Source: Gp6-AA40 sp035571515
Lineage (GTDB): Bacteria > Acidobacteriota > Vicinamibacteria > Vicinamibacterales > UBA2999
Assembly: GCA_035571515.1 (NCBI GenBank)
Contig: DATNCQ010000147.1
Span: forward strand, 1 to 64,000
DNA: 64,000 bases
Direction of reading: 5' to 3'
This document shows, piece after piece, positions 22,913 through 31,887 of this stretch. Made by a program: the position numbers and the translations under genes. A model generated the notes under the pieces. The model ran no database searches. It was given only the letters and a program-made list of their open reading frames with translations, and had not been told where the DNA came from. The first letter of the stretch is position 1, and every line of letters begins with the position of its first letter.

Positions 22913-25315
22913 GATCTCACGCAGCCGTCCGCGCCACACGGTCAGCTTCGGCTCGTCCGCCTCGCTGAACGCCAGGGCGACGCGATACTGCGGCCGGCTC
23001 TGCACCTGCCACCCGTCCACGCCGACGATCATGTCCCCTGCCTGAAGACCCGCGATGCGGGAGCTATTGGTGTCGCGCATCACCACGACGCCTGTCTCGG
23101 GGTGTGATTGAACGGACCCGACCCGCTTCAACCCGTCGGGAAACACGCTTTTCGAGGCGTTGTCCCACTTCGCCTGGTACTCGGGATGGCCGCGTTGGTG
23201 ACTCTGCCGGTAATAGAACCCGAGCAGCTGCGCGGGTTCCGTGTAGCGTTCGGCGGCCGCCCGGTATTCCCGTTCAGCGTCGTCGAGGCGCCCAAGCTGC
23301 TCGTACAGATACGCCGCGGTGACCAGACCGTAATAGGAGTACACGCCGCCGGCCTTTTCGGCGCGATCGAGCGCGCGATCCGTCTGCTTCTGCCGCAAGT
23401 AATAGTTGACCAGCCACCAGCTGCTGCGGGACATGGCGACCGGATCCTCGTTCGGATCGGCGAAGATTTTTTCGTACAAGGCCGCCGCTTCCGCTTCGTG
23501 ACCGGTGTGCGCGAGTTCCCATGCGAGCGCAGTGCAATTCGGCACGGCCATCTGACACGACTGCTCGTTTTGCCGATGCAGGTCCTGGCCGTCCGAGGAC
23601 GCGGCGCGCAGCCATGCGCTCGCGCGCGGGTCGTATCGTGCGGCGTCGCCGAACAGCCGCTTCACCTCGTCGGCCGGCGCGTGCTCGCCGTACTGCCGCT
23701 TCACGTAGTAGCCAGCGAGCAGCACGTCGTGCGGCGCCTCCTCGACCAGCGCCCGGATGTCGTCGGCCCTTCCCGTGAAGTACTGGATGCGCCAGCCGGC
23801 ATCATAGGGGTCGCGCGCCGACAGCGGAATGAACCACTGTTCCCCGAGCGGCATGCCCTGCTTCACCTTCTCGTAATGTGTCCCCTGTTCGAGGAAGTAC
23901 CAGGCGCGCGACGTCACGAGCTGCGGCGATGACACCGCCAGTTCGATACCGTCGTCGATGTACGTCAGGTCCGCTTCGGCGCTACGCGGCCCTTTCGTCC
24001 AATAGATGGACGCGAGCGGAAACATCCTGAGGCCGCGAAAAGCCGTGTGCAGCTCCCCGCGCAGCGCATCCGCGTCGTCATCCAGGCCGAGCGAGTCCTT
24101 GTAGAAACGCTGCAGGCCGACGATCTGCACCGCCCACTGACGGTTGAAGAATTCCGCCCACGCTCCCCACGGGAGGATCTGGACCTGCCTGCCGGTGACG
24201 CACCGCACCGCGCGCACGTTGAGATCCTTCGCGAGGCTCCGATCGAGTGGTCGCCCGTTGAGCACCGTCGATACCGTCGCGGCCTCGTCGAGCTCCGCCC
24301 GGTAGGCATTGTCCACCGTCACCCATCGGTCGGCGACGCCGGCCCTGTACGCCTGCATGAGACGCAGCCACTCGGCGGTCGGCTGTGTGACGCCGAGCCG
24401 TTCGAGATCGCCGCGCCCGGAATCGACGCCGGTGGCGCGCCGCGCGCGGAATACTTCCTGCCGCTCGAGCAGCGGCCGTGCGGGAGTCAGCGGAACGGCT
24501 GTCCAATCCTGCGTCAGGCGGAGGCGAAGGACGCCTGCCCAGATGCGGACGGTGGGATCGGAGGATGCGTTCAGCCGCTCGATAGCTGACTCCGCGCCGC
24601 GCTGATGATTGGCCAGTGTCAGCAGCGCCGCCGCGGCGATTGCACCATCGACGCCAGGCGCCTGCCCAGCGCGCAGCGTGGCCGCGAGCGCGAGGTGCGC
24701 GGTGATGCGATTGAGCGACCAGCGGACGTCGGAGAAATCTCTCGCCGCCTCGCGCAACGCGAAGGTGGCAATGATCAGCGCCGCGGCTTCGTGCGCGGGC
24801 GCATCGTGCATGTCCGCGGCGAGCGCGCGCGACATGGTCTGGCTTGCGCGCACGATCGTCTCGGCCGTCGGGTCGAGCAGCGACTCCTCCACGCCGTCGG
24901 GAGGAGATTGGGCCGAACCCGGCGTCGGACGCCTGTCGAGCACCGCCGCGGCAATCGGCGCGAACGCGTCCGGCGACCAGACATCGCGATCGAGCCGGAT
25001 GTCCACGGTGGTTCGCAGCGGCGCCTCGGCGTTCAGGTGATAGCCCGTCTCGCCCACTCGAGCGGGACGAACGCTGCGCGCATCGATCGCGCGGCCGTTG
25101 GCGTAGGCCGACATCTCGACGATGTCGCGCACGATTTCGGTGACGATCCAATCCTGCTCGGACTTGTACTCGCTCTTGATCGCGGCCGGCGGCGCGTTGA
25201 CCCGGCTGGAAGCGCCGAAGCCAAGCACCGACATCGCGGTGACCGGAAGGTTCGTCTCGTAGGCGAGACCGACACACAGGACACAAAGCAGGGACAGGCG
25301 TGCTGCAGAATTCAT
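22841..25315 (-). CDS. Large periplasmic TPR-like protein with C-terminal PDZ domain
   Basis: 824 aa from the ATG at 25315 (AAGGGATC upstream). An N-terminal signal-like segment (NSAARLSLLCVLCVGLAYE) is followed by long helical regions resembling TPR/SEL1 repeats (AWELAHTGHEAEAAALYEKI, ALDRAEKAGGVYSYYGLVTA, LGRLDDAEREYRAAAERY). The C-terminus carries a PDZ-like fold (GVVVMRDTNSSRIAGLQAGD, MIVGVDGWQVQS). No protease domain is visible. Probably a periplasmic scaffold; function unknown. Confidence 0.75.
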   Translation of the reverse strand: MNSAARLSLLCVLCVGLAYETNLPVTAMSVLGFGASSRVNAPPAAIKSEYKSEQDWIVTEIVRDIVEMSAYANGRAIDARSVRPARVGETGYHLNAEAPLRTTVDIRLDRDVWSPDAFAPIAAAVLDRRPTPGSAQSPPDGVEESLLDPTAETIVRASQTMSRALAADMHDAPAHEAAALIIATFALREAARDFSDVRWSLNRITAHLALAATLRAGQAPGVDGAIAAAALLTLANHQRGAESAIERLNASSDPTVRIWAGVLRLRLTQDWTAVPLTPARPLLERQEVFRARRATGVDSGRGDLERLGVTQPTAEWLRLMQAYRAGVADRWVTVDNAYRAELDEAATVSTVLNGRPLDRSLAKDLNVRAVRCVTGRQVQILPWGAWAEFFNRQWAVQIVGLQRFYKDSLGLDDDADALRGELHTAFRGLRMFPLASIYWTKGPRSAEADLTYIDDGIELAVSSPQLVTSRAWYFLEQGTHYEKVKQGMPLGEQWFIPLSARDPYDAGWRIQYFTGRADDIRALVEEAPHDVLLAGYYVKRQYGEHAPADEVKRLFGDAARYDPRASAWLRAASSDGQDLHRQNEQSCQMAVPNCTALAWELAHTGHEAEAAALYEKIFADPNEDPVAMSRSSWWLVNYYLRQKQTDRALDRAEKAGGVYSYYGLVTAAYLYEQLGRLDDAEREYRAAAERYTEPAQLLGFYYRQSHQRGHPEYQAKWDNASKSVFPDGLKRVGSVQSHPETGVVVMRDTNSSRIAGLQAGDMIVGVDGWQVQSRPQYRVALAFSEADEPKLTVWRGRLREISLGTPTLSELELRSYPVLGYKEQ

Positions 25316-25387
25316 GGGATATGGATCCCTTATCGGCAAAAGAGAAGCGAAAGGTGAGCGCGCCGAGGCGCGCAAATCGGCGCAGCT

Positions 25388-26125
25388 TCAGGAACGCGTC
25401 ACGAGAACGTGGTCGCCTTCGCGGCGGCCGACCATCACGAAATCGAACAGGTCGCGTTGCAGCGAGAGGACGATGTCCTCCTTCGGGCGGTAGTGGTGCT
25501 CGCCGCGCAGGCTCGCCGCGATGTCGGGATCGTTGACGCAGTCCCAGATCGCCTGCAGATGATCGTAGGGTCTGCCGCCGCTGACTCCTGCGCCGAGAAG
25601 GTGCTCCAGGTAGTCACCGCAGCGCTCGTCTTCCACTGACGGCCGCACCCCTTCGAAGCCCATCGCGACGATGGTGACGGTGGTCTCGTGGCCGCGGACG
25701 AGCGCGTCCATCCGCGCCCGATCGCGGATGTAGGCTGCCGTTGCGGCCGCCGTCATGTAGCTGCCGAGGATCACCTGTTCCGCATGAGCGGCGGCGGCGA
25801 GGACGCCCTGCGTGCCGGCGGACGAGCGGGCGGCGACTCGACGGCCGCGGAAAAAAGGTTCCCCTTTTGAGACGATGTCGGCCGGAGAATTCCCGAGGTC
25901 GAATCCCTCCACCTTGACGCCCTTCACCTCGCCGGCGACGAGATAGTCCGCATCGCGATCGCGGAACGCGAGCGCTTCCTCCGGCGTCCGCACCAGCGCG
26001 AGATCGCGGATGCCGTAGCGGAACATCAGCGCGCTGCAGCTGAACGCGCGCAGCACGTCGATGACGATGACGATTCCGTGCGCGACGCCGGCGGCGGAGA
26101 GGAGGCTGCGGCGTTCGATCTTCAT
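25388..26125 (-). CDS. comB: 2-phosphosulfolactate phosphatase family protein
   Basis: 245 aa from the ATG at 26125. ComB signatures: GIVIVIDVLRAFSCSALMF near the N-terminus, VKVEGFDLGNSPADIVSKGE, then ARSSAGTQGVLAAAA. ComB removes phosphate from 2-phosphosulfolactate in coenzyme M synthesis, but bacterial homologues are widespread in organisms without coenzyme M, so the substrate here is uncertain. Cytosolic. Divergent from the receiver gene at 26224. Confidence 0.85.
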   Translation of the reverse strand: MKIERRSLLSAAGVAHGIVIVIDVLRAFSCSALMFRYGIRDLALVRTPEEALAFRDRDADYLVAGEVKGVKVEGFDLGNSPADIVSKGEPFFRGRRVAARSSAGTQGVLAAAAHAEQVILGSYMTAAATAAYIRDRARMDALVRGHETTVTIVAMGFEGVRPSVEDERCGDYLEHLLGAGVSGGRPYDHLQAIWDCVNDPDIAASLRGEHHYRPKEDIVLSLQRDLFDFVMVGRREGDHVLVTRS

Positions 26126-26223
26126 CGCGCAGGATGGCCGGTCATGCCGAGGATTGTAACGGTCCAGCTTGACGCGCATGGAAGCCCGGCGATACAAGGG
26201 GATCCGCGGCATCCGCCGCGTCA

Positions 26224-26769
26224 ATGGCCGCCCCGACCGAAGTTGTCCTGCTCGTCGACGACATCCGCGATCACGTCGTCAACTACGAAGCTGCGCTGAA
26301 GAAGCACGGGTTCATGGTCCACGTCGCCAGGAGCGGCGAGGAAGCGCTGCGCCTCGCGCGCGAAACCCTTCCCGATTGCGCGGTGATCGACCTGCGGCTG
26401 CCCGATATGTCGGGCTGGGATCTCTGCCGCGAGATCAAGAAGCCGCAGACCGAGGAAGGGCCGCCGATCATCGTGCTGACGCCGGACGTGACGAAGGTGT
26501 GCGCGGAGGACAGCGCGAAGGCGGGATGCAATGCCTGGCTGGCGCATCCCACGATCGCGGACGACCTGGCTCGCACGGTGCGCCAGGTGCTGAACACCGA
26601 GAGCGCCACGCCCGCGTCCGCGGACGAGGCGCTGCTCGGCCTCAAGGCGTGCCCGGTGTGCGAATCGCCGAGCATTCGCGCGACGTTGCGCGTGGGCGCG
26701 ATCCAGTACTACTGCTGCAAGGCCTGCAGCTTCTGCTGGCGCGCGGAAGCGCTCGCCGGGAAGCTCTAG
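26224..26769 (+). CDS. Receiver-like protein with C-terminal zinc ribbon
   Basis: 181 aa. The receiver domain keeps the acidic pocket (LLVDDIRDH) and phospho-acceptor Asp56 (CAVIDLRLPDMSGWD), but the conserved Lys of the KP motif is replaced by His (NAWLAHPTIADDL). After a short linker comes a Cys-rich ribbon, LKACPVCESPSIRATL then YYCCKACSFCWRAE, with paired CxxC knuckles for one metal ion. There is no known DNA-binding domain; the ribbon may bind nucleic acid or protein. A second receiver/Cys-ribbon protein is at 37012. Confidence 0.8.
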   Translation: MAAPTEVVLLVDDIRDHVVNYEAALKKHGFMVHVARSGEEALRLARETLPDCAVIDLRLPDMSGWDLCREIKKPQTEEGPPIIVLTPDVTKVCAEDSAKAGCNAWLAHPTIADDLARTVRQVLNTESATPASADEALLGLKACPVCESPSIRATLRVGAIQYYCCKACSFCWRAEALAGKL

Positions 26770-26777
26770 CTTTCGCC

Positions 26778-27041
26778 TTACGGAATCGCGCGCCTGCGCA
26801 CGACGACCCGGTAGAGCATCAGCAGGACCACCGCGCCGAGGAACGACATCAGGAATCCAGCGGCCTGATTCGGGCCGTAGAATCCCATCGTCCGGCCGAT
26901 GAAACCGCCGAGCAGCGAGCCGGCGATACCGATCAGCATCGTCACGATGATGCCGCCCGGGTCGCGTCCGGGCATCACGAGCTTGGCGAGCGCTCCAACG
27001 ACCAAGCCGAAGAGAATCCATCCAAGGACAGTCATGATCAT
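26778..27041 (-). CDS. GlsB/YeaQ/YmgE-family membrane protein
   Basis: 87 aa with three predicted membrane helices (TVLGWILFGLVVGALAKLV; GGIIVTMLIGIAGSLLGGF; GFLMSFLGAVVLLMLYRVV). The GRDPGGIIVT loop and short length match the transglycosylase-associated (GlsB) stress-protein family, often induced by general stress. The ATG overlaps the TGA of the upstream 59-aa gene (ATGA) and uses the GGAGG inside that gene, so translation is coupled. Confidence 0.92.
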   Translation of the reverse strand: MIMTVLGWILFGLVVGALAKLVMPGRDPGGIIVTMLIGIAGSLLGGFIGRTMGFYGPNQAAGFLMSFLGAVVLLMLYRVVVRRRAIP

Positions 27042-27217
27042 ACGGTGCCTCCTCGAGAAATATAGGGACCGGGCGTGACGGGGGCCGGCGGATCCTGGAT
27101 GGGGATCGGCGCCGGCTCGTCGAGCGGCGTATCTGGAATCTCGTCCTCATTCTCGCGATCGTGATCGCGAGGCTGAGGCTCGGGGGGAGTACGGCTGTGC
27201 TCCGCGGGTATCTGCAT
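27038..27217 (-). CDS. 59-aa Pro/Asp/Glu-rich protein coupled to GlsB gene
   Basis: Frame from the ATG at 27217 to the TGA that overlaps the GlsB ATG by four bases. The protein is acidic and Pro-rich (PEPQPRDHDRENEDEIPDTP; DEPAPIPIQDPPAPVTPGPY), probably disordered, with no membrane helix. Small proteins with a DEPxPxPxQDPP...PGPY pattern occur in several bacterial phyla, to my recollection. The ATGA overlap and the ribosome site for GlsB inside its last codons support it being translated. Function unknown. Confidence 0.72.
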   Translation of the reverse strand: MQIPAEHSRTPPEPQPRDHDRENEDEIPDTPLDEPAPIPIQDPPAPVTPGPYISRGGTV

Positions 27218-27296
27218 GCGGACGTACTATGCGATTTCGCTGCCGCACCGGTGTAACCTGTTGAGGCTTGATACGCCACAGGCAGGAGGACCGAAC

Positions 27297-27686
27297 GTGA
27301 AGCGACTGTGTGTCTTCGGGTTGACCTCTCTACTCGCCGCGACCGCGGCGTACGCCCATCACTCCTTCGCGCGGGACTACGCGGAGGACCGGCAGATCTC
27401 CCTCGAAGGCGACGTCGTCAGTTTCGAGTACCGCAGTCCGCACGCGTGGGTCTACTTCACGGCCAGCGACGCCAGCGGCGTGCTCCGCAAGTACGGCGCG
27501 GAGTGGGCGAACCCCCGCCGGCTGGAACAGCAGGGAGTTGGCGCGTCGCACATCAGGTCGGGCGATCACGTGATCATCAGCGGCGCGCCGAGCCGCAGCG
27601 CGACCACCTATAACGTGCATCTGAAGAGCATCCAGCGCCCGGCCGACGGCTGGGTGTGGCCCGGCTCGCGCGGATCCCGCCGCTAG
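27297..27686 (+). CDS. DUF6152-like secreted protein
   Basis: 129 aa from the GTG at 27297, with an excellent GGCAGGAGGA ribosome site. Signal peptide (MKRLCVFGLTSLLAATAAYA), then AHHSFARDYAEDRQISLEGD, FEYRSPHAWVYFTA and SGDHVIISGAPSRSATTYNV, the small OB-like beta fold of the DUF6152 family common in soil Acidobacteria. The conserved HHSF directly after signal cleavage may bind metal; function unknown. Convergent with the MEDS gene, three bases between stops. Confidence 0.85.
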   Translation: MKRLCVFGLTSLLAATAAYAHHSFARDYAEDRQISLEGDVVSFEYRSPHAWVYFTASDASGVLRKYGAEWANPRRLEQQGVGASHIRSGDHVIISGAPSRSATTYNVHLKSIQRPADGWVWPGSRGSRR

Positions 27687-27689
27687 CGT

Positions 27690-28307
27690 CTAGGCCGTCG
27701 CGGTCCTGGGCGTGAACGGCACGACGCCACCGGGGGGCGCGTCGCCGGGCCGATGGGTGTGTTCGTGGACGTGCGAGTGCAGGTCGCAGACCTGGCGGTA
27801 CTTGTCGATCTCCTTGTAGAAGTGGCCGATCGAGTAGCCGCACAGCAGCGAGAAGGCGTGGCTCTCCGCCAGGTTGTTCCAGAGCACTTCCACGCGGATC
27901 GCGGCGTCGGTCTTCCCCTGCTTCCAGAGCACGTCGACCATCTCGCCGTACGCGCGGACGGGCGTGCGCTCGCGGCCGCGCAGGGCCTGCTCGATGACGT
28001 CGCCGATGCTGTGCCGGAACAGCGAGCCGACCGGCGCGTGGTCCACCATGAAGGTGCCCAGTGTCTCGTCGGCGTCGAGCATGACGAGGTCGCCGAGATG
28101 CCTGGCGGTGGCGACGTCGATGAGATGCGCCTGGAGCACCTGCTCGATCGCGCTGCGATGGGCGGCCGTGGCAATCACGATCGCCGGCTGGCCGGCAGCC
28201 AGCCCTTCACTCAGGAACGTGCCGACTCGGTCGAGCAGCTCAGCATCGTCGCTGTAAAACTGTACCGCATGATGGCAGGGGGTGCTGCCGGGCTCCTTCC
28301 TCACCAT
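27690..28307 (-). CDS. MEDS (DcmR-type) sensory domain protein
   Basis: 205 aa. HHAVQFYSDDAELLDRVGTF, ARHLGDLVMLDADETLGTFM, PVRAYGEMVDVLWKQG and FSLLCGYSIGHFY are the hallmarks of the MEDS domain (methanogen/methylotroph DcmR sensory domain), related to RecA-like KaiC folds but without an intact Walker A. These proteins often take part in hydrocarbon sensing or anti-sigma/anti-anti-sigma networks. No output domain is present, so it must act by partner binding. The C-terminal tail is His-rich (HSHVHEHTH). Confidence 0.87.
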   Translation of the reverse strand: MVRKEPGSTPCHHAVQFYSDDAELLDRVGTFLSEGLAAGQPAIVIATAAHRSAIEQVLQAHLIDVATARHLGDLVMLDADETLGTFMVDHAPVGSLFRHSIGDVIEQALRGRERTPVRAYGEMVDVLWKQGKTDAAIRVEVLWNNLAESHAFSLLCGYSIGHFYKEIDKYRQVCDLHSHVHEHTHRPGDAPPGGVVPFTPRTATA

Positions 28308-28385
28308 AAGTGGTGATCAACATAGCACTGCAGGTACGGGAATCCGGCCTCGGCCCTTTACTGGAAAATGGCCCCCGTCGAGACC

Positions 28386-28892
28386 CTACTCCGCCGCACG
28401 GCCGAGTTGGATCCAGACGCGACGCGCGGTGTCGATGGCCGCCCGACTCTCGAACCCCAGACCGTGCGGCACCCCATGCGACGCAAACCCGATCCGGCGG
28501 TACAGCTCGCCGAGCGAGGCGACGTCGACGACGGATGGCGCATCGGCGATTTCGACCGCATGCCGCAGCTCGTGGCCGAGCGCCGCGATCTGTTCGTCGG
28601 GGTTGAGGCCGCACGCGATCCGCACGTTCACGTACCGCCGGCCGCCGCTCGCGGCCATGAACGTGAGCCGGCCGAACAGGCGCTGCGACATCGGGCATTC
28701 GGGTTCGACGTAGACGATGACGTCGGAGCCGTCGAGGCGCGCAACGAGATCGCGGAAGGATGACGAACGCGCCATCCCCTCGTTGATTCCGGCGCGCAGT
28801 CGCACGTCCATCGTCCGCACGTGCCCGCCGTCACGCGGCTCCCCGCCCGCGAGCGACACGACGAACACCAATACCCCGAGCGCGAAATCCAT
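28386..28892 (-). CDS. Small secreted protein with HExxH-like motif
   Basis: 168 aa from the ATG at 28892. The N-terminus (MDFALGVLVFVVSLAGGE) looks like a signal peptide. The core reads SFRDLVARLDGSDVIVYVEP then ECPMSQRLFGRLTFM, and near residue 110 GHELRHAVEIAD, a zincin-type HExxH. A third ligand (Glu or His) is not certain. A small secreted metallopeptidase is plausible but unproven. Two Cys residues may form a disulfide. Downstream of the TonB receptor gene on the same strand, separated by a palindromic element. Confidence 0.68.
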   Translation of the reverse strand: MDFALGVLVFVVSLAGGEPRDGGHVRTMDVRLRAGINEGMARSSSFRDLVARLDGSDVIVYVEPECPMSQRLFGRLTFMAASGGRRYVNVRIACGLNPDEQIAALGHELRHAVEIADAPSVVDVASLGELYRRIGFASHGVPHGLGFESRAAIDTARRVWIQLGRAAE

Positions 28893-28947
28893 GTTCGTAT
28901 CCTCGGTGTTCGCGGCGACGTGGGAGCAACGCCCGCGCAAATTTCAG

Positions 28948-28975
28948 GTAGGCCGGGTCCTTTCGGACCCGGCAT
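28948..28975. repeat. Palindromic GTAGGCCGGGTCC element
   Basis: GCCGGGTCC (28952) - TTTC - GGACCCGGC (28965): a perfect 9-bp stem with a four-base loop, led by GTAG. It lies 16 bases behind the TonB receptor stop. A member of the dispersed palindrome family described at 53934. Confidence 0.85.
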
Positions 28976-28989
28976 GGTTGGAGCGTTTC

Positions 28990-31887
28990 TCAGAACGCGA
29001 CGCGGAACCCGAACTGCACCATGCGCGCCTGGTAGGCGAGGTTGCTGTTGTAGGACGGCTTGCCGTAGAACGCGCTCGTTTCGGTGAGCGTGTACGACCC
29101 GTAGTTCGCGCGATTGAACAGGTTGAACACGTCGACGATGGCCGCGAGCGAGCGCGGACCAATCGCGATCGCCTTCTGCACGCGCACGTCGACGCGATGA
29201 ATCGGCAGTCCGACGAAGGTGTTGCGCGGGATGATCGTGCCGTCCGGACGCAGCCGCTGGGTGGCCATGAGGTTGAAGCCGACGTCGCGCACGTCGCTGC
29301 CGTACCGCGCCGCCATCCGCGAGCCGGAACCATAGAAGTAGAGGCCGCTCACCTGTATGCCGAAGGCCGGGCTGTAGATGCCGTTGAGGACCGCGCGATG
29401 CCGCTGGTCCGTCGTCGCGAGGCCGTAGCCGCCGTAGATGTCCGGCGCGATCGTGAACGGGTACGGTGTACGAGTCAGTGATCCGTCGGCGATCGAATAC
29501 TGCTGCGGCTGATCGGAACCGTCGCGGAAGCGCGAATAGGTATAGGTGCCTTCAGCCTGCCAGCGATGACCGTAGCGCTTGTTGAAGCTCGTCTCGAGCC
29601 CTCTGTAATTCGAGTAGCCCTCGAGCAGTCCGAGCGGCACGATCGCCCAGTCCTGGAACGGACGATAGAACAGGTCGGCCGACGGGTAGTTCACGCCGGT
29701 CGCGGGGTTGTAGGAGAGGTTGATGTTGGTGTCCACCTCCTCACCGCGCCCGCCGGTATAGACGTAGTCCACCTGCACCGACATGTCGGAGCCGACCTGG
29801 CGCTCGACACCGATCGAGCCCTGTCGCGCGTACGGCATCCGCCGCCAGGTGCTGCTGATTTCGTCGGTGATCGACCGGCGATAGCAGCGCGGCGCGCTGC
29901 CGTTCTGATCGCACGCGTTGGCCATCACCTGCGCGTAGGTCGGCGTCGGGCCGTTGTACGGGTTGATCGCGAAGTCAGCACGGCCGTCGTAGAGCGCCTC
30001 GGCGGCCGCCTGATGCACGGCCTCGGCGGTCTGGTGTGCCTCGTCCGTGGACGCCTGCGAGTAGAACAACCCGTAGCCACCACGGATGACGGTTCGGTCA
30101 TCGAGCGTATACGCGAAGCCGAAGCGCGGACCGACGTTGTTCAGGTCGTAGGGAATGTCGTCGGTGATCCATGGCTTGAACACGTAGCCTTCCGAGTTGG
30201 CGCCCGCCTGAACGTCATAGCGCACGCCGAGGTTCAGGGTCAGCCTGCTCGCCACCTTCCAGTCGTCCTGCAGCCATGCGGCGTAGAGATGCTGCGGAAT
30301 CTGGTAGTGGAAATTCGTGTTCGACACGTTCAGCGTGAAGCGGCGGGAAATCGGTGAGAGCGGCGCCAGGTTCCAGGTCGACGCGTCGTTCCAGACAGGG
30401 AAGAGCGACTCGATGCCGGCCGGGACGGCGCCGTTGGTCGCGTCGAGATTGCCGGTGCACGAGGCGCACCACAGGATGATCGTCTGCTGCCGGATGAATT
30501 CGCCGCCGATCTTCACGTCCTGCCGTCCCATCCTGTCGAAGGAGAACGTGAAGTCGTCGCGAACCGAGTAGTTGTTCTGCGTCTGGTCCTGGCCGACGGC
30601 CTGGCCGATCGAATAGCTGCGGAGGGTGATCACCTTCGAGCCGCCGCAGCGTACCGGCGCGTCGGGGAAACAGCCGCCGTTCCACGTCACCGCCGCGTCG
30701 CGCGTGTAGTTGAAGAGCGATGCGCCCCCCTTGATCTCGTTCACCGATCGCGTGCCGAGCACCTGTGTCAGCGTGCTGAAGACTTCGTTGCTGTGACGCT
30801 GCTCGCGCCGCGCGGTCGAGGGATGGCTCGTCGCGCCGCCCGTGCCGCTGTTGGGCAGGTCGTTGTAGTACTTCTGGAAGCGCGTCATGACATGGGTCTT
30901 CGACGAGAACTGCACGTCGCCGCGCACGATCCCCTTGCGTTGCCGGCTCTTCGCGGCCAGATCGACGTTGAACGCCGGGTACGGGCTCGAAAACGTGACC
31001 GTCTGCGGCTGCCGCTCCTGCTCGTAGTTGCCGAAGAAATGGATCCGGTCCTTTCGCACCGGTCCGCCGAGGGTCGTCACGACCTGCTGATCCTGATAGG
31101 GCACGACGCGCTTCTGGATGAAGTCCGACGCGTTGAACCGATCGCTCCGGAAGTAGCCGGCGACGGTACCCGCATACGTGTTCGTCCCCGACTTCGTCAC
31201 GGCGTTGGCCAGCATCCCCGACGAACGCCCCTGCGTCGCGTCGAAGCGGTTGGTCACGACGACGAACTCCGCGATGGCGTCCATGCTGTAGCTCGGCTGG
31301 TTCTGGTCGGTGCCGGGAATCAGGTGTGTGATCTGCTGGCCGTCGATGTTGATCTGCGAGTAGCCCTGGCGCGCCTGCGGGATGTTGCTGCTCTCGTTCT
31401 GGCGGCTGCCGGGCGCGAGCATCGCGAGGTCCATCCAGTTGCGACCGTTGATCGGCAGGTCCTGCATCTGCCGCTTGTCGATGTTGCCGCCGAGCGTGGA
31501 CGAGGCCGTGTCGACGAGCGGCGCTTCGCCGCTGACGACGATCGACTCCTGCACGTCCGACACCGACAGCTGCAGGTTGAGCACGGCGGTCTGTCCGACC
31601 TGCGCGACCACCTCTTTCGCGGCCGTGCCGAACCCGGGCAACTCCGCACGCACGCGGTAGTCGCCGATCCGAATCGGCACGCGGTAGCCGCCGCGCTCGT
31701 CGGTGACGGTGACGAAGTTGTTGCCGGACGCCGTATGGACGGCGGTGATGGTGACGCCCGGCAGCACACCCCCGCTGCTGTCGGTGATGGTGCCGGTCAG
31801 CACCGCTTCCTGTGCGAAGCCGGTGCGCGGCACCAGGAAGAGCGCGCACAGCATGAAGACACGAGTGATCACACGTTGACTGTCCAC
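28990..31887 (-). CDS. Oar-like TonB-dependent receptor with carboxypeptidase-regulatory domain
   Basis: 965 aa from a GTG with an AAGGAG ribosome site. Signal peptide (VFMLCALFLVPRTGFAQE), CarboxypepD_reg-like beta-sandwich (LTGTITDSSGGVLPGVTITA), plug (INGRNWMDLAMLAPG, AIAEFVVVTNRFDATQGRSS, VTKSGTNTYAG) and a long beta-barrel ending in VQFGFRVAF with terminal Phe, as needed for outer-membrane assembly. This architecture is the Oar/OmpA-related TonB receptor type abundant in Acidobacteria; the ligand (glycan, peptide or siderophore) is not predictable. No TonB/ExbBD genes nearby. Confidence 0.95.
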   Translation of the reverse strand: MDSQRVITRVFMLCALFLVPRTGFAQEAVLTGTITDSSGGVLPGVTITAVHTASGNNFVTVTDERGGYRVPIRIGDYRVRAELPGFGTAAKEVVAQVGQTAVLNLQLSVSDVQESIVVSGEAPLVDTASSTLGGNIDKRQMQDLPINGRNWMDLAMLAPGSRQNESSNIPQARQGYSQINIDGQQITHLIPGTDQNQPSYSMDAIAEFVVVTNRFDATQGRSSGMLANAVTKSGTNTYAGTVAGYFRSDRFNASDFIQKRVVPYQDQQVVTTLGGPVRKDRIHFFGNYEQERQPQTVTFSSPYPAFNVDLAAKSRQRKGIVRGDVQFSSKTHVMTRFQKYYNDLPNSGTGGATSHPSTARREQRHSNEVFSTLTQVLGTRSVNEIKGGASLFNYTRDAAVTWNGGCFPDAPVRCGGSKVITLRSYSIGQAVGQDQTQNNYSVRDDFTFSFDRMGRQDVKIGGEFIRQQTIILWCASCTGNLDATNGAVPAGIESLFPVWNDASTWNLAPLSPISRRFTLNVSNTNFHYQIPQHLYAAWLQDDWKVASRLTLNLGVRYDVQAGANSEGYVFKPWITDDIPYDLNNVGPRFGFAYTLDDRTVIRGGYGLFYSQASTDEAHQTAEAVHQAAAEALYDGRADFAINPYNGPTPTYAQVMANACDQNGSAPRCYRRSITDEISSTWRRMPYARQGSIGVERQVGSDMSVQVDYVYTGGRGEEVDTNINLSYNPATGVNYPSADLFYRPFQDWAIVPLGLLEGYSNYRGLETSFNKRYGHRWQAEGTYTYSRFRDGSDQPQQYSIADGSLTRTPYPFTIAPDIYGGYGLATTDQRHRAVLNGIYSPAFGIQVSGLYFYGSGSRMAARYGSDVRDVGFNLMATQRLRPDGTIIPRNTFVGLPIHRVDVRVQKAIAIGPRSLAAIVDVFNLFNRANYGSYTLTETSAFYGKPSYNSNLAYQARMVQFGFRVAF

